Source: JAFGTX01 sp942492225
GTDB lineage: Bacteria > Bacillota > Clostridia > Peptostreptococcales > Acidaminobacteraceae
Reading direction: 5' to 3'
DNA: 64,000 nucleotides
Assembly (NCBI GenBank): GCA_942492225.1
Contig: CALODS010000011.1
Span: 1-64,000, forward strand
Position 1 is the first letter of the stretch, and each line of letters opens with the position of its first letter. Position numbers and translations under genes: made by a program. The notes beneath the pieces are model-generated. The model did no database searches and was not told where the DNA came from. It saw only the letters and a list, made by a program, of their open reading frames with translations. Positions 41,976 to 52,670 of the stretch are shown piece by piece.

Positions 41976-42668
41976 CTAGAATTTAGCTGCGTTTAATTTG
42001 ATTCCTGGTGACATTGTACTTGTTAATGTAACGCTTCTTAAGTAAGTACCTTTTGCCGATGCCGGCTTAGCTTTTACTACAGCGTCTACTAACGCATTTA
42101 AGTTTTCAGTAATCTTTACATTATCAAATGAAATTTTACCAATTGTTACATGCACAATGTTTGTTTTGTCAAGTCTGTACTCAACTTTACCAGCTTTAAT
42201 TTCGTTTACCGCTCTAGCTACATCAAATGTAACTGTACCTGATTTCGGGTTTGGCATTAAACCTTTAGGTCCAAGAACTCTACCTAATCTACCAACTAAT
42301 CCCATCATATCTGGTGTTGCAACGATAACGTCAAATTCAAACCAGTTTTCTTTTTGCATTTTTTCAATCATGTCTTCCGCGCCAACGAATTCTGCACCAG
42401 CTGCTTCTGCTTCTGCTGCTTTTTCGCCTTTAGCAATTACTAACACTCTTTTAGTGTTACCAGTACCATGCGGTAATACCATTGCTCCTCTAACTTGTTG
42501 ATCAGCATGTCTGCCGTCTACGCCAAGTTTGATGTGTAATTCAACTGTTTCGTCGAATTTAGCTTTCGCCACATCTTTCAATAGAGAAACAGCTTCTTCT
42601 ACGTCGTATAATTTAGTTCTATCGACTAATTTACTAACTTCTTTGTATCTTTTACCTTGTTTAGCCAT
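41976..42668 (-). CDS. rplA: 50S ribosomal protein L1
   Basis: The 230-residue protein has the two-domain L1 pattern, with [47 protein letters not shown] and the C-terminal [14 protein letters not shown]. It forms the mobile stalk at the E site. It follows rplK by 54 bp. Confidence 0.98.
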   Translation of the reverse strand: MAKQGKRYKEVSKLVDRTKLYDVEEAVSLLKDVAKAKFDETVELHIKLGVDGRHADQQVRGAMVLPHGTGNTKRVLVIAKGEKAAEAEAAGAEFVGAEDMIEKMQKENWFEFDVIVATPDMMGLVGRLGRVLGPKGLMPNPKSGTVTFDVARAVNEIKAGKVEYRLDKTNIVHVTIGKISFDNVKITENLNALVDAVVKAKPASAKGTYLRSVTLTSTMSPGIKLNAAKF

Positions 42669-42722
42669 TTTCTACCTCCTTCGTGGTTTTATCGGGTTAT
42701 TCCTCCCACTGCATCAAAACAC

Positions 42723-43148
42723 TTACTCTTCTATTGTAATACCCATAGATCTCGCTGTACCTTTGATCATGCTCATTGCTGTATCAATATTTGCCGCATT
42801 TAAGTCAGGCATTTTTAATTCTGCAATTTCTTTAACTTGATCTAAAGTAAGAGTCGCTACCTTTTTGATATTTGGCTCACCTGAAGCTTTATCAATCTTT
42901 GCTGCTTTCTTGATTAATACTGCCGCTGGTGGCGTCTTCGTAATGAATGTGTAAGATCTGTCTTGATATACAGTGATTACTACTGGAATAATAAGTCCAG
43001 ATTGGTCAGCTGTCTTCGCGTTGTATTCCTTACAAAATTGCATGATATTCACACCGTGTTGACCTAATGCAGGTCCTACTGGTGGTGCTGGAGTCGCCTT
43101 TCCTGCTGGTATTTGTAGCTTAATTATTCCTGTTACTTTTTTAGCCAT
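42723..43148 (-). CDS. rplK: 50S ribosomal protein L11
   Basis: The 141-residue protein has the proline-rich hinge [23 protein letters not shown] of the N-terminal domain and the C-terminal RNA-binding [15 protein letters not shown]. It forms the base of the factor-binding stalk and is required for the stringent response. It lies 48 bp after nusG. Confidence 0.98.
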   Translation of the reverse strand: MAKKVTGIIKLQIPAGKATPAPPVGPALGQHGVNIMQFCKEYNAKTADQSGLIIPVVITVYQDRSYTFITKTPPAAVLIKKAAKIDKASGEPNIKKVATLTLDQVKEIAELKMPDLNAANIDTAMSMIKGTARSMGITIEE

Positions 43149-43196
43149 TATTCCACCTCCTCATTGTATATATATCAAAGCTGAAACACTATTAGT

Positions 43197-43715
43197 TTAC
43201 AACTTTTCTATCTGATTAAATTCAAGTTCTACTGGTGTTTCTCTACCAAACATTGAAATTAACACTTTTAAAATTTGACGTTCTTCATGAATTTCTTCAA
43301 CAACTCCAACGAAGTTCTCAAATGGTCCTGATTTAACTTTGATGTTTTCACCAATTTCAACGTCAATTTCGATAACTCTCTTTTCGATACCCATATTCAG
43401 AATTTCTTCTTCTGTTAAAGGAATCGGTTTTGATGTAGGCCCTACGAATCCAGTTACACCTCGCGTATTACGAACAATATACCACGATTCGTCAGTCATA
43501 ATCATTTTAACCAAAGCATAGCCAGGGAAAACTTTTTTCATCTTCACCTTTTTCTTACCATTCTTCAGCTCAATAACCTCTTCAGTGGGAACTACTACTT
43601 CAAGAATTATGTCTTCCATGCCTCTGTTTTCAACGATTTTTTCAATATTCGCTTTTACTTTGTTTTCGTGCCCCGAATAAGTGTGGACAACATACCACTT
43701 TGCGTTTTCAGACAT
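43197..43715 (-). CDS. nusG: transcription termination/antitermination factor NusG
   Basis: The 172-residue protein has the NGN domain (KWYVVHTYSGHENKVKANIEK, FPGYALVKM, RNTRGVTGFVG) and a C-terminal KOW domain (VKSGPFENFVGVVEEI). It binds RNA polymerase and links it to ribosomes or termination factors. It lies 43 bp after secE. Confidence 0.97.
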   Translation of the reverse strand: MSENAKWYVVHTYSGHENKVKANIEKIVENRGMEDIILEVVVPTEEVIELKNGKKKVKMKKVFPGYALVKMIMTDESWYIVRNTRGVTGFVGPTSKPIPLTEEEILNMGIEKRVIEIDVEIGENIKVKSGPFENFVGVVEEIHEERQILKVLISMFGRETPVELEFNQIEKL

Positions 43716-43758
43716 AACTACATGGGCAAACGCCCTTCCCTCCTATCAAGAATGTTAC

Positions 43759-43953
43759 TTAGATGAAAAAATGCAATGCTCCTCTAAAGATCATATCCAA
43801 GAAGTAAATCCCCAATGTCGTAATTACGCACATAACAAGAACTACTATCGTATAACCTTTTAATTCTTTTTTTGTTGGCCAGCTTACTTTTTTCATTTCT
43901 GCTCGCACGTTTTTTAAAAAGCCACCTTTTTTGGTGTCTGTTGCTGTTGTCAT
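43759..43953 (-). CDS. secE: protein translocase subunit SecE
   Basis: The 64-residue protein has the conserved cytoplasmic helix EMKKVSWPTKKELKGYT followed by one membrane segment (TIVVLVMCVITTLGIYFLD), the short single-span SecE of Firmicutes. The ATG ending at 43953 has GGAGTGAG upstream and is preferred over 43962. It clamps SecY. Confidence 0.95.
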   Translation of the reverse strand: MTTATDTKKGGFLKNVRAEMKKVSWPTKKELKGYTIVVLVMCVITTLGIYFLDMIFRGALHFFI

Positions 43954-43999
43954 AAATCTCACTCCTTAATATTACAAATTATGCTGATTTATGCCTCTA

Positions 44000-44149
44000 T
44001 TATTTTGTCTCTTTGTGATCAGTGTGTTTTCTGCAGAATCTACAATACTTCTTCAATTCAATTCTATCAGGATTGTTTTTCTTATTTTTTGTTGTATCAT
44101 AGTTTCTTTGTTTACACTCTGTACAAGCCATAGTAATTTTAACTCTCAT
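44000..44149 (-). CDS. rpmG: 50S ribosomal protein L33 (zinc-binding type)
   Basis: The 49-residue protein begins [20 protein letters not shown] and ends with [17 protein letters not shown]. Two CxxC pairs make it the zinc-bearing C+ form. It starts behind GGGAGGTG and precedes secE by 46 bp. Confidence 0.95.
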   Translation of the reverse strand: MRVKITMACTECKQRNYDTTKNKKNNPDRIELKKYCRFCRKHTDHKETK

Positions 44150-44227
44150 TCTCTGCACCTCCCGGATTACTTTTTTATTCTAATTGTGCTCATGCACAAT
44201 TTTCGCCACTATAAATGTCACTAAATT

Positions 44228-44256
44228 AAATTATCACATTTTAAAATGATTGTCAA
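44228..44256 (-). promoter_or_regulatory. sigma-A promoter of rpmG-secE-nusG
   Basis: TTGACA (44251-44256) and TAATTT (44228-44233) are 17 bp apart on the minus strand, between the tuf2 terminator and rpmG. A perfect hairpin (AATTGTGC/GCACAATT, 44182-44201) lies in the leader. Confidence 0.8.
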
Positions 44257-44278
44257 TAAAAAATTCAACATAATTAAA

Positions 44279-44300
44279 CAAGGGGCTCTGCAGCCCCTTG
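44279..44300 (-). terminator. terminator after tuf (copy 2)
   Basis: CAAGGGGCT and AGCCCCTTG form a 9-bp GC-rich stem with a 4-nt loop. On the minus strand a short T-rich stretch (TTTAATT) follows. Confidence 0.75.
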
Positions 44301-44330
44301 GTTCTTTTAAATTACTTTTGTCACTTTAAT

Positions 44331-45521
44331 TTATTCGATAATTTTGATTACCGAACCAGCACCTACAGTTCTACCACCCTCACGGATTGAGAACTTTAAG
44401 CCTTCTTCGATAGCGATTGGAGAAATTAACTCGATAACCATTTCAATGTTATCTCCAGGCATTACCATTTCAACGCCTTCTGGTAAGTTAGCTGCACCTG
44501 TTACGTCTGTAGTTCTGAAGAAGAACTGTGGTCTGTAACCGTTGAAGAATGGAGTATGACGTCCACCTTCTTCTTTTTTAAGTACGTAAACTTGAGCTTC
44601 GAACTTAGTGTGTGGCTTCACTGAACCAGGTTTTGCAAGAACTTGACCTCTTTCGATGTCTGTTCTTTGAACACCTCTTAAAAGGATACCAACGTTATCG
44701 CCTGCTAAACCTTCATCAAGTAGTTTTCTAAACATTTCTACGCCTGTTACTACTACTTTTCTTGTTTCTTCTTGAAGTCCTATAATTTCTACTTCTTCTG
44801 AAACCTTTACGATTCCTCTTTCAATTCTTCCTGTAGCTACTGTTCCTCTACCTGTGATAGAGAATACGTCTTCTACTGGCATTAAGAAATCTTTTTCTGT
44901 CTCTCTCTTTGGCTCTGGAACATACTCATCAATGATTTCGAATAATTCAATGATTTTTCCAGTCCACTCAGGGTCACCTTCAAGTGCCTTAAGAGCAGAA
45001 CCCATAATGATTGGTGTATCATCGCCTGGGAAGTCATATTCAGAAAGTAATTCTCTTACTTCCATTTCTACTAATTCTAATAATTCTTCGTCATCTACCA
45101 TGTCACATTTGTTTAAGAATACAACGATGTATGGTACACCTACTTGACGAGATAAAAGGATATGCTCTCTTGTTTGTGGCATCGGACCATCTGCTGCTGA
45201 TACTACAAGAATCGATCCATCCATTTGTGCTGCTCCTGTGATCATGTTCTTAACATAATCGGCATGACCTGGACAGTCTACGTGAGCGTAGTGTCTTGCT
45301 GGTGTTTGGTACTCAACGTGAGCTGTAGAGATAGTGATACCTCTTTCTCTTTCTTCTGGTGCTTTATCGATGTTTTCGAAATCTACTTTTTCACCAATTC
45401 CGTAATGATCGAAAAGTACTTTTGTGATTGCTGCTGTTAAAGTAGTTTTACCGTGGTCAACGTGACCAATTGTTCCGATATTTACATGTGGTTTACTTCT
45501 GTCAAACTTTGCCTTACCCAT
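44331..45521 (-). CDS. tuf: translation elongation factor Tu, copy 2
   Basis: The 396-residue product is identical in sequence to the EF-Tu at 28536-29726, and the two genes differ only at a few silent sites. The true start is ATG 45519-45521, giving [13 protein letters not shown] behind AAGGGAGGC; the frame happens to stay open ten codons further. It lies directly after tRNA-Thr and before rpmG-secE-nusG. Confidence 0.97.
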   Translation of the reverse strand: MGKAKFDRSKPHVNIGTIGHVDHGKTTLTAAITKVLFDHYGIGEKVDFENIDKAPEERERGITISTAHVEYQTPARHYAHVDCPGHADYVKNMITGAAQMDGSILVVSAADGPMPQTREHILLSRQVGVPYIVVFLNKCDMVDDEELLELVEMEVRELLSEYDFPGDDTPIIMGSALKALEGDPEWTGKIIELFEIIDEYVPEPKRETEKDFLMPVEDVFSITGRGTVATGRIERGIVKVSEEVEIIGLQEETRKVVVTGVEMFRKLLDEGLAGDNVGILLRGVQRTDIERGQVLAKPGSVKPHTKFEAQVYVLKKEEGGRHTPFFNGYRPQFFFRTTDVTGAANLPEGVEMVMPGDNIEMVIELISPIAIEEGLKFSIREGGRTVGAGSVIKIIE

Positions 45522-45606
45522 TTTAAAGCCTCCCTTAAAAATAAACATCAATTTTAAATATGAATTTTATCAAATCAAAATCTACAATTTTGATTATAAC
45601 CAACTT

Positions 45607-45683
45607 TGGAGCCCACAAGCGGATTCGAACCGCCGACCTCCGCCTTACCAAGGCGACACTCTAACCTCCTGAGCTACATGGGC
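45607..45683 (-). tRNA. tRNA-Thr(GGT)
   Basis: The minus strand folds as a cloverleaf: acceptor arms GCCCATG and TGTGGGC, an anticodon stem TCGCC/GGCGG around the loop TTGGTAA with anticodon GGT, and the T-arm GGCGGTTCGAATCCGC. The 3' CCA is encoded (45607-45609). It lies 10 bp after the sigH stop and 85 bp before tuf2. Confidence 0.96.
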
Positions 45684-45693
45684 AGATAGTGCC

Positions 45694-46341
45694 CTAAATA
45701 TTACTCAATTCTAAGTATTTCTCGAGTTTTCTTTTAACACGTTGTAATGCATTGTCTATAGACTTAACGTGTCGATCTAAATCTACTGAAATTTCTTGAT
45801 AAGATTTACCTTGTAAATAATAATCTAAAACTTTCATTTCTAAATCGCTCAGAATTTCCCCGATTTTTTCTTCAATATTTTTTACTTCTTCTTGTGAAAT
45901 AAATAGCGCTTCTGGATTCATGTTACGTTTACCAGAAAGTACATCCAGTAGTGTTCTTTCAGATTCTTCTTCAAAGATCGGTTTATTTAACGAGACATAT
46001 GAGTTTAGTGGAATATGTTTTTGTCTTGTCGCTGTTTTTATTGCGGTTATGATTTGTCTGGTTATACATAATTCTGCAAAAGATTTAAAACAAGATATTT
46101 TATCTGATTGAAAATCCCTTATAGCCTTAAACAGACCAATCATTCCTTCTTGAACAATATCTTCACGATCTGCTCCTATTAAAAAATATGACCTAGCTTT
46201 GGCACGGACAAAATTTTTATAGCGCTTAATTAAAAACTCTTGAGCCCTCGCATCACCACTTCTTGCAATTTCTACAATTTCCTCTTCCTCTAATTCATGA
46301 TAAGGCGGTACAAGTGTGCTTTTAGTCATTTCTAATTCCAA
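45694..46341 (-). CDS. sigH: RNA polymerase sporulation sigma factor sigma-H
   Basis: The 215-residue sigma-70 family protein has region 2 (FLIKRYKNFVRAKARSYFLIGADREDIVQEGMIGLFKAIRDF, about residues 39-79) and region 4 (LSDLEMKVLDYYLQGKSYQEIS). Position before rpmG-secE-nusG is typical of Spo0H. The start is TTG at 46339-46341, well placed behind GAGGGGG; an ATG four codons later is about 18 nt from that site. It directs early sporulation and stationary-phase genes. Confidence 0.93.
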   Translation of the reverse strand: MELEMTKSTLVPPYHELEEEEIVEIARSGDARAQEFLIKRYKNFVRAKARSYFLIGADREDIVQEGMIGLFKAIRDFQSDKISCFKSFAELCITRQIITAIKTATRQKHIPLNSYVSLNKPIFEEESERTLLDVLSGKRNMNPEALFISQEEVKNIEEKIGEILSDLEMKVLDYYLQGKSYQEISVDLDRHVKSIDNALQRVKRKLEKYLELSNI

Positions 46342-46436
46342 CGTCTTTGCCCCCTCAATTCCCTAATTTTTAGAGAAAAACCTGAAATAATTATACCTTA
46401 CTCTTTCCATAGACGTCAAGAATTATAGCTTTTTCT

Positions 46437-47168
46437 TTAATTTCCTTCATGAGTTTGTCGTACAACTTCAAACATCAATATAGATGCGGCAGCCGAAGCG
46501 TTTAGAGAACTTACTTGTCCACGCATAGGAATCTTAACAACAAAGTCACATCGTTCTTTAACCATACGACTAACCCCTTTGCCTTCACCACCAATTACAA
46601 GTCCAATTTTACCTTTTAAATCTGCCTCAAAATAGTGTCTATCGCCATCCATATCTGCACCCACAATCCAATATCCAAGTTCTTTTAATTCATCGATTGC
46701 ACGATTTAAATTTGTGACTCTTGCAATTTTTACATATTCTGTTGCACCTGCTGAAGTCTTTGAAACAACAGGCGTTACGTGAACTGAACGTCTTTTTGGA
46801 ATAACAATACCTGAAGCACCCGCTGCATCAGCAGATCTAATAATAGCGCCTAAATTATGAGGATCTGTTATTTCATCACAAATTATCACAAGATCATTTT
46901 GTGCATCCATATTAACAACATCTTTTAACTCATAATATTCGTGATCTGATACATAAGCGATAACGCCTTGATGATTATCAGATTCTGCAATGCTATTAAT
47001 TTTATTTTTTCCAACGTAATTAATTTGGATGTTCTTTTCAGATGCCATTGATATAATTTTCTTAATAGATCCTTCGCGACTTCCATCAAGTACTAATAAT
47101 TTTGTTACTTCTCTATCCGATTTTAGAGCTTCTATAACCGGATTTCTTCCTTCAATAATTTCTCTCAT
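46437..47168 (-). CDS. rlmB: 23S rRNA 2'-O-methyltransferase RlmB (TrmH family)
   Basis: The 243-residue protein has an L30e-like substrate-binding N-terminus (about 1-75) and a SPOUT domain. The latter has the motifs ITDPHNLGAIIRSADAAG, VIGGEGKGVSR and IPMRGQVSSLNASAAASI, which form the trefoil-knot S-adenosylmethionine site. It methylates a 23S rRNA guanosine or another RNA target. It is placed between mrnC and sigH, the usual order in Firmicutes. Confidence 0.93.
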   Translation of the reverse strand: MREIIEGRNPVIEALKSDREVTKLLVLDGSREGSIKKIISMASEKNIQINYVGKNKINSIAESDNHQGVIAYVSDHEYYELKDVVNMDAQNDLVIICDEITDPHNLGAIIRSADAAGASGIVIPKRRSVHVTPVVSKTSAGATEYVKIARVTNLNRAIDELKELGYWIVGADMDGDRHYFEADLKGKIGLVIGGEGKGVSRMVKERCDFVVKIPMRGQVSSLNASAAASILMFEVVRQTHEGN

Positions 47169-47196
47169 CTACTTCACCTCTATATTTTCACTACAA

Positions 47197-47538
47197 TTAT
47201 TTATTGTTTATAAATTTGCTTTGGGATTCTTTAATATAAACATCCGAAAAAGGAATAACACCAAATAAATATTTTCGCAATTTGGCTACATAAAAATCGC
47301 CCTCTTCTTGAGATCTCTCTTTAATTGATATGAGCTTGATGGATACAACGCCACTCTTATATAAACCATCACTATATTCTTGTGTTTGTTTTTCTCCAAC
47401 CCATTCATAAAAAGAACGTTCACCTTCAGAAGCAGAGTCTGATAACGAATAACCTTCTAGCAATGATTTTCCCACCAATACGACACCTACTATTACAATT
47501 AATATTAACAATAATCGTTCTCTACTATTTAATTTCAT
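47197..47538 (-). CDS. small membrane-anchored protein of unknown function
   Basis: This protein of 113 residues (from ATG 47536-47538, behind GAGGG) has one membrane segment (about residues 9-27) and a short extracytoplasmic domain with no cysteines or known motif. It overlaps the end of mrnC by 14 bp, so translation is probably coupled. I find no family for it. Confidence 0.6.
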   Translation of the reverse strand: MKLNSRERLLLILIVIVGVVLVGKSLLEGYSLSDSASEGERSFYEWVGEKQTQEYSDGLYKSGVVSIKLISIKERSQEEGDFYVAKLRKYLFGVIPFSDVYIKESQSKFINNK

Positions 47539-47965
47539 CGGCAGGACCCTCAATCAGATTTATAGCATGTAAAACAATCTCTCTAACACGATCTTTTTTA
47601 CCCATTAAATATAAAAAGCCCAATAAAGATTCAAATCCCGTCGCATATTTATAATCACCTATATTCGCATTTTTAGGAGGCTTCAACGACTTTTGGTTCC
47701 TGCCTCTTTTTAAGACCATCCATTCTTCTTCCGTCAAAATGTCTTCTAGCGACCGTGCCACTTCGGCTTGTGCACTTGCGTTTACAAAACTGACTGTTTT
47801 TTTATTCAGCAGATGTACCCCACGTTTTTCTACATTGATAACATATAAACGTACATATAATTCATAAACAACGTCACCAATATAGGCTAACTTGACAGGA
47901 TTCATCATTCTCACTTGTTCTTCTGTTAATGTTCCACCGCATAAACTATTTAAAAACACTTCCAT
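47525..47965 (-). CDS. mrnC: Mini-ribonuclease III
   Basis: The 146-residue protein is an RNase III catalytic domain without a double-stranded-RNA-binding domain. It has LAYIGDVVYELYVR with the catalytic acidic residue, and YKYATGFESLLGFLYL. MrnC matures the ends of 23S rRNA. It starts 15 bp after cysS, the typical cysS-mrnC-rlmB order. Confidence 0.94.
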   Translation of the reverse strand: MEVFLNSLCGGTLTEEQVRMMNPVKLAYIGDVVYELYVRLYVINVEKRGVHLLNKKTVSFVNASAQAEVARSLEDILTEEEWMVLKRGRNQKSLKPPKNANIGDYKYATGFESLLGFLYLMGKKDRVREIVLHAINLIEGPADEIK

Positions 47966-47980
47966 TTATTCACCGCTTTT

Positions 47981-49369
47981 CTATTTATCGTAGTGCCATT
48001 TAACACCTTCTGGTGTATCCTTTAAGACGATATTTTTTTCTTTAAGAATATCTCTAATTTCATCAGCTCTTGCAAAATCTTTATTTTTACGCGCATCCTG
48101 ACGTTCTTGAATCAAGCCTTCAATTTCTTGGTCTAATGATTCTTTTTCTTTTGTCAAAATACCTAACACACCTGTTAATTCTGTCATTAATGCAAGAGAA
48201 GATTCTACATCTACTTTTGCTGAATTTGTTGATACTTCTACATTAAGAAATTTAACTAATTCAAAAATAGCTGTAATACCATCCGCTGTATTAAAATCAT
48301 CATCCATCGCTGTTATGAATTGATCCCTATATTTATTAAGACCTTCAATATAGGCTGTATCTGATAATTTCTCTTCTGTTTTTTCTAATAAATACTCTAA
48401 GTTTTCTTTAGCAGTATATATTCTTCCTAATGCACTTTCAGAAGCAACGATAAGATCTCTACTGAAGTTTACCGGGTTCCTATAGTGTGCTGATAGTAGA
48501 AAGAATCGAACCACTTCTGCATCATATTCTTCAAGAATATCCCTTACTGTAAAGAAATTGTTTTTTGACTTTGACATTTTTTCGTTATTAATATTAATGT
48601 AACCATTGTGAAGCCAATAATTAGCAAAATCATGTCCTGAATGACATTCACTTTGAGCAATTTCGTTTTCATGATGTGGGAAAATCAAATCTTGTCCACC
48701 AGCATGAATATCAATTGTTTCACCAAGATATTTCGTACTCATTACTGAACATTCAATATGCCATCCTGGGCGTCCTTCACCCCATGGACTTTCCCAACTT
48801 GGTTCACCTTCTTTTTTCTTTTTCCACAAAGCAAAATCAACTGGGTTTTTCTTTACTGTATTCAGTTCAACTCTCGCACCAACTTCTAGTTCTTCTATTT
48901 TCTGGCCTGATAATTTACCGTAACCATCAAATGATTTCGCATCAAAATATACATCTCCATTAACCTCGTAAGCATTGCCTTTTTGGATCAAAGCTTCAAC
49001 AAATGCAATGATTTCAGGCATCGTTTCTGTTACTTTTGGATGTACATCTGCACGTTTTATTCCAAGTGCATCTGCATCTTTAAAGTATTCCTGAATATAG
49101 CGTTCACTTATTTCTAAACTATCAACGCCTAATTCATTTGCACGTCTAATGATCTTATCATCTACATCTGTAAAGTTTTGAATATAAGTTACTTTATAGC
49201 CTCTATATTTCAAATAATTTCTAAAGGCATCAAAGATTAAAAATGGTCGTGCATTTCCTATATGAAAATAATTATATACCGTTGGACCACATACATACAT
49301 TTTCACCTCACCTGGTGTTAATGTTTTAAACGTTTCTTTTTTTCCACTCATACTATTGTATAACTTCAT
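47981..49369 (-). CDS. cysS: cysteinyl-tRNA synthetase
   Basis: The 462-residue class I synthetase has the HIGH-type motif FHIGNARPF (residues 36-44), the zinc ligands expected in [13 protein letters not shown] and HHENE, and MSKSKNNF as the KMSKS loop. The C-terminal DALR and anticodon-binding region ends [10 protein letters not shown]. Its expression should depend on uncharged tRNA-Cys through the T-box leader upstream. The leader and start region are unusually long (about 700 nt). Confidence 0.97.
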   Translation of the reverse strand: MKLYNSMSGKKETFKTLTPGEVKMYVCGPTVYNYFHIGNARPFLIFDAFRNYLKYRGYKVTYIQNFTDVDDKIIRRANELGVDSLEISERYIQEYFKDADALGIKRADVHPKVTETMPEIIAFVEALIQKGNAYEVNGDVYFDAKSFDGYGKLSGQKIEELEVGARVELNTVKKNPVDFALWKKKKEGEPSWESPWGEGRPGWHIECSVMSTKYLGETIDIHAGGQDLIFPHHENEIAQSECHSGHDFANYWLHNGYININNEKMSKSKNNFFTVRDILEEYDAEVVRFFLLSAHYRNPVNFSRDLIVASESALGRIYTAKENLEYLLEKTEEKLSDTAYIEGLNKYRDQFITAMDDDFNTADGITAIFELVKFLNVEVSTNSAKVDVESSLALMTELTGVLGILTKEKESLDQEIEGLIQERQDARKNKDFARADEIRDILKEKNIVLKDTPEGVKWHYDK

Positions 49370-49492
49370 ATGTGTCTCCTTTCTTATCCTTTGTTATTTT
49401 ATTTTTCTTGCTTTTTAGATCATCTTACTCTCGAAAATTATACTATCGGTTTTATCAACACAAATTGACATATCCCTACTATTTTAAACCCT

Positions 49493-49767
49493 ATCGGTAG
49501 TTTCTTTTCTGACGAAAAGACCGTTATAAAATAACAATTTGAACCATACCGATAGTTTCTTTTCTGACGAAAAGACCGTTATAAAATAACAATTTGAACC
49601 ATATCGGTAGTTTCTTTTCTGGCGAAAAGACCGTTATAAAATAACAATTTGAACCATATCGGTAGTTTCTTTTCTGACGAAAAGACCGTTATAAAATAAC
49701 AATTTGAACCATATCGGTAGTTTCTTTTCTGACGAAAAGACCGTTATAAAATAACAATTTGAACCAT
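49493..49767 (-). repeat. five tandem 55-bp repeats in the cysS leader
   Basis: Units begin at 49493, 49548, 49603, 49658 and 49713, exactly 55 bp apart, and are almost identical (few substitutions). Each unit contains two self-complementary pieces: CTTTTCTGACGAAAAG and GTTATAAAATAAC. They lie between the T-box terminator and cysS, so they are transcribed when the T-box reads through. The 49768-49784 segment is an inverted copy of part of the last unit (GTTATTTTATAAC). Confidence 0.95.
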
Positions 49768-49796
49768 ATTGTTATTTTATAACTAACTAACAAACT

Positions 49797-50069
<273 letters not shown>

Positions 50070-50075
50070 TTTAAA

Positions 50076-50104
50076 ATTATAAAATAGGTTTGAATAAATG
50101 TCAA
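50076..50104 (-). promoter_or_regulatory. consensus sigma-A promoter of the cysS leader
   Basis: TTGACA (50099-50104) and TATAAT (50076-50081) match the consensus exactly and are 17 bp apart on the minus strand. The -35 box lies a few bases past the gltX stop. Transcription should start near 50069. Confidence 0.9.
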
Positions 50105-50107
50105 TTC

Positions 50108-51577
50108 CTACTTTGTATAAGCTGCTAATCTTTTAAGAACTGTTTCTTTTCCTAAAATCGCCATCATTTGGTTCAAGTCAGGACCGTGTAATTGTCCTGT
50201 TATAGCTACTCTTGTTGGCATGAAAAGATTTTTCCCTTTATTACCTGTTTCTTTTTGAACTTCTTTTAAAGCTATTTTTAGTGACTCTGCATCTAAAGTA
50301 TCAAGAACTTCTAACTTTGCAGCAAACACACTTAGCATTTCTGGAACATGTTCCATTTCTACCATTTCTCTCGCTTCATCATTTTCAGGCGTTACATCCG
50401 CCTCTAAGAATAATGCCATATGTTCAGTAACATCCATTAATCTATTAAAACGTTCACGCATTAAATCTACAATATTTGCAAACCATTCACGCTTATTATT
50501 CAATTCATCCAACGTCATTAATCCTGCTTCGATAACAAACGGTATACACCCATCAACGATTCTATCTAAATCTGCTTCTTTGATATAATGATTGTTTACC
50601 CAGTTTAATTTGTCTAAATCAAATACACCACCTGATTTCGATACACGTTCAAACGAGAATTTTTCAATTAATTCATCCATAGAGAAAATTTCTTGATTAT
50701 CCTCTGGACTCCATCCTACTAAAGCAACGTAATTAATAAGCGCTTCTGCAAGATAACCTTTTTTCTTGAAATCTTCAACAGCAACATCACCTTGACGCTT
50801 ACTCAATTTCTTTTTATCTTTATTTAAAATAACTGGTAAATGAACAAAAGTTGGTGCTTCCCAGCCAAATGCTTCATAAGCAAATACGTGCTTTGGTGTT
50901 GAAATTAACCACTCTTCACCACGTACAACATGGGTAATGCCCATATAGTGATCATCAACAATTACTGCTAAATGATATGTTGGAAATCCATCTGTTTTGA
51001 TTAATACTTGGTCATCAATTTCAGCTGTATTAACAGTTACTGTTCCCCTAATCATATCCGTAAAGCTGATGTCTTTGTTTTCTGGCATTCTTAATCTGAC
51101 AACGTGAGGCTCACCAGCTGCAACTTTTTCTTTTGCTTCTTCATACGACAGCTCTCTACAATGCCCATCATATTTAGGCGTTTTTCCGTCAGCTTTTTGT
51201 GCTTCTCTTACTTCATCTAATCGTTCTTTTGAACAGAAACAATAATAAGCTTTTCCTGTTTCTAATAATTTTTCAACATGTTCTTTATAAATATCATTTC
51301 TTTGAGATTGAATGTAAGGACCAAATTCCCCTACTTCAACGACTTTTCCATCAACAAGCATCGGACCTTCAGCATGAGGGACTCCTGCCCACTCCATTAC
51401 TTCAATCATCCCTTCCATAGCACCTTCTACAAATCTAGTTTGATCTGTGTCTTCTACTCTCAAAAGGTAAGTTCCTTTATTTTTTTGTGCAAACAAATAA
51501 TTATATAATGCCGTTCTCAGTCCACCAATGTGAACATATCCCGTTGGACTCGGCGCAAATCTAACTCTTACAGACAT
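50108..51577 (-). CDS. gltX: glutamyl-tRNA synthetase
   Basis: The 489-residue class I enzyme has the HIGH motif [19 protein letters not shown] (residues 9-27) and KKLSKRQGD as the KMSKS loop. The anticodon-binding region has the pattern of enzymes that charge tRNA-Glu, and in Clostridia often tRNA-Gln as well (then corrected by GatCAB). No T-box is seen upstream. It ends with TAG, directly before the cysS promoter. Confidence 0.96.
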   Translation of the reverse strand: MSVRVRFAPSPTGYVHIGGLRTALYNYLFAQKNKGTYLLRVEDTDQTRFVEGAMEGMIEVMEWAGVPHAEGPMLVDGKVVEVGEFGPYIQSQRNDIYKEHVEKLLETGKAYYCFCSKERLDEVREAQKADGKTPKYDGHCRELSYEEAKEKVAAGEPHVVRLRMPENKDISFTDMIRGTVTVNTAEIDDQVLIKTDGFPTYHLAVIVDDHYMGITHVVRGEEWLISTPKHVFAYEAFGWEAPTFVHLPVILNKDKKKLSKRQGDVAVEDFKKKGYLAEALINYVALVGWSPEDNQEIFSMDELIEKFSFERVSKSGGVFDLDKLNWVNNHYIKEADLDRIVDGCIPFVIEAGLMTLDELNNKREWFANIVDLMRERFNRLMDVTEHMALFLEADVTPENDEAREMVEMEHVPEMLSVFAAKLEVLDTLDAESLKIALKEVQKETGNKGKNLFMPTRVAITGQLHGPDLNQMMAILGKETVLKRLAAYTK

Positions 51578-51633
51578 GTGATTCCCTCCAATTAACTTTC
51601 TTATCCTAATGATATTATCATATTCCAGTCCAA

Positions 51634-52482
51634 TTATAAAGACTTAACTTTACCAGCAACGAAGCCTGAGGTAATTGCCCCAGTTGGGCATACTTCTTTA
51701 CAGTCACCACATCTTATACACTCGCTGTGATTAACAGTTTCAACAATTTCAACATCCATTTTACAAATTTCACTACAGGCTTTACATGATATACATTTGT
51801 CACCATCCACAGCATATTGATAAAAACTTATTTTATTAAAGATGGCATAAATCGCACCAAGTGGGCAAAGGATTTTGCAAAACGGACGATAAATCAAGAT
51901 ACTACCTACAATGACTACAAGCAGTATCATCAGTTTCCAATAAAACAACACTCCAATAACTTGCTGTAACTCAGGATTCATCCACACAAGAGGAATGCCT
52001 CCCTCTAAGCTACCTACAGGGCATATGTATTTACAGTAAGTCGGATTGCCAAGGCCTATAACATTGGTCACGAAAATTGGTAAAATCACAACAAATATTA
52101 TCAGCAATAAATATTTTATTTTTTTTGTCCAACTTGGCAGATGATATTTTTTAAATTTGATTTTATATAAAAGTTCTTGAAACCACCCAAAAGGACATAA
52201 AAAACCACAAATCCATCTCCCAAGGAGAAGTCCAAACACACCAAGTACCCCTACAACATAAAGCGAGTACCAATACTTTGCACTTGCAAGGACTGCTTGA
52301 AGTGCACCAATAGGGCAGGAAGTCAACGCTCCAGGACAAGAATAACAATTTAAGCCTGGCGCACAGATATTTTTTAGTGGTCCTTTATAAATCTTCCCCT
52401 CAGCAAATCCATCAATATAACTATTGGTTCCTATTGTAGAGAAAAGTTGTACCCATACTCTTTTTATTTTAACCAATACCAA
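51634..52482 (-). CDS. membrane 4Fe-4S-binding protein (NapH/YccM type)
   Basis: The protein of about 282 residues has four to five membrane segments and polyferredoxin-type cysteine groups: [12 protein letters not shown] and [12 protein letters not shown] on cytoplasmic loops, and two C-terminal ferredoxin clusters ([14 protein letters not shown] and [14 protein letters not shown]). Such proteins move electrons between the membrane pool and a partner. It has TTG start candidates and overlaps the end of the small CXXC gene, so it is surely cotranscribed with it. The partner enzyme is not in this window. Confidence 0.85.
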   Translation of the reverse strand: MVLVKIKRVWVQLFSTIGTNSYIDGFAEGKIYKGPLKNICAPGLNCYSCPGALTSCPIGALQAVLASAKYWYSLYVVGVLGVFGLLLGRWICGFLCPFGWFQELLYKIKFKKYHLPSWTKKIKYLLLIIFVVILPIFVTNVIGLGNPTYCKYICPVGSLEGGIPLVWMNPELQQVIGVLFYWKLMILLVVIVGSILIYRPFCKILCPLGAIYAIFNKISFYQYAVDGDKCISCKACSEICKMDVEIVETVNHSECIRCGDCKEVCPTGAITSGFVAGKVKSL

Positions 52483-52609
52483 TACACTCCAAACATATAC
52501 GAATCGCTTTATCTAAAACGATCGTCACCTCACCTCGGCTAACACCTAAAATAATCATCAACAAAAATATTGAAAACAGGGTCCATTGTATTACCGTTTT
52601 TCTCTTCAT
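52469..52609 (-). CDS. CD1871A-type small CXXC membrane peptide
   Basis: The 46-residue product starts MKRKTVIQWTLFSIFLLMII and ends [14 protein letters not shown], with one membrane segment (about 8-21) and a C-terminal CLEC pair. This matches the CD1871A family of CXXC-motif peptides seen beside Fe-S membrane proteins in Clostridia. The stop overlaps the start region of the 4Fe-4S gene. The role is unknown; thiol or electron transfer near the partner is inference. Confidence 0.75.
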   Translation of the reverse strand: MKRKTVIQWTLFSIFLLMIILGVSRGEVTIVLDKAIRICLECIGIG

Positions 52610-52637
52610 TAATTGATCACCTCATTTACTTACAACG

Positions 52638-52661
52638 AAAGGGTCGTCGCAACAACCCTTT
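52638..52661 (-). terminator. hairpin between the cysteine-rich gene and the CXXC peptide gene
   Basis: AAAGGGT (52638-52644) and ACCCTTT (52655-52661) form a 7-bp stem that extends by a few pairs. Only CGTTG follows on the minus strand, so termination would be partial. Confidence 0.4.
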
Positions 52662-52670
52662 GACATACAC

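Noticed and set aside
49493..49767. CRISPR array
   Set aside because: The units are 55 bp and directly abutting, with no unique spacers, and there are no cas genes in the window.
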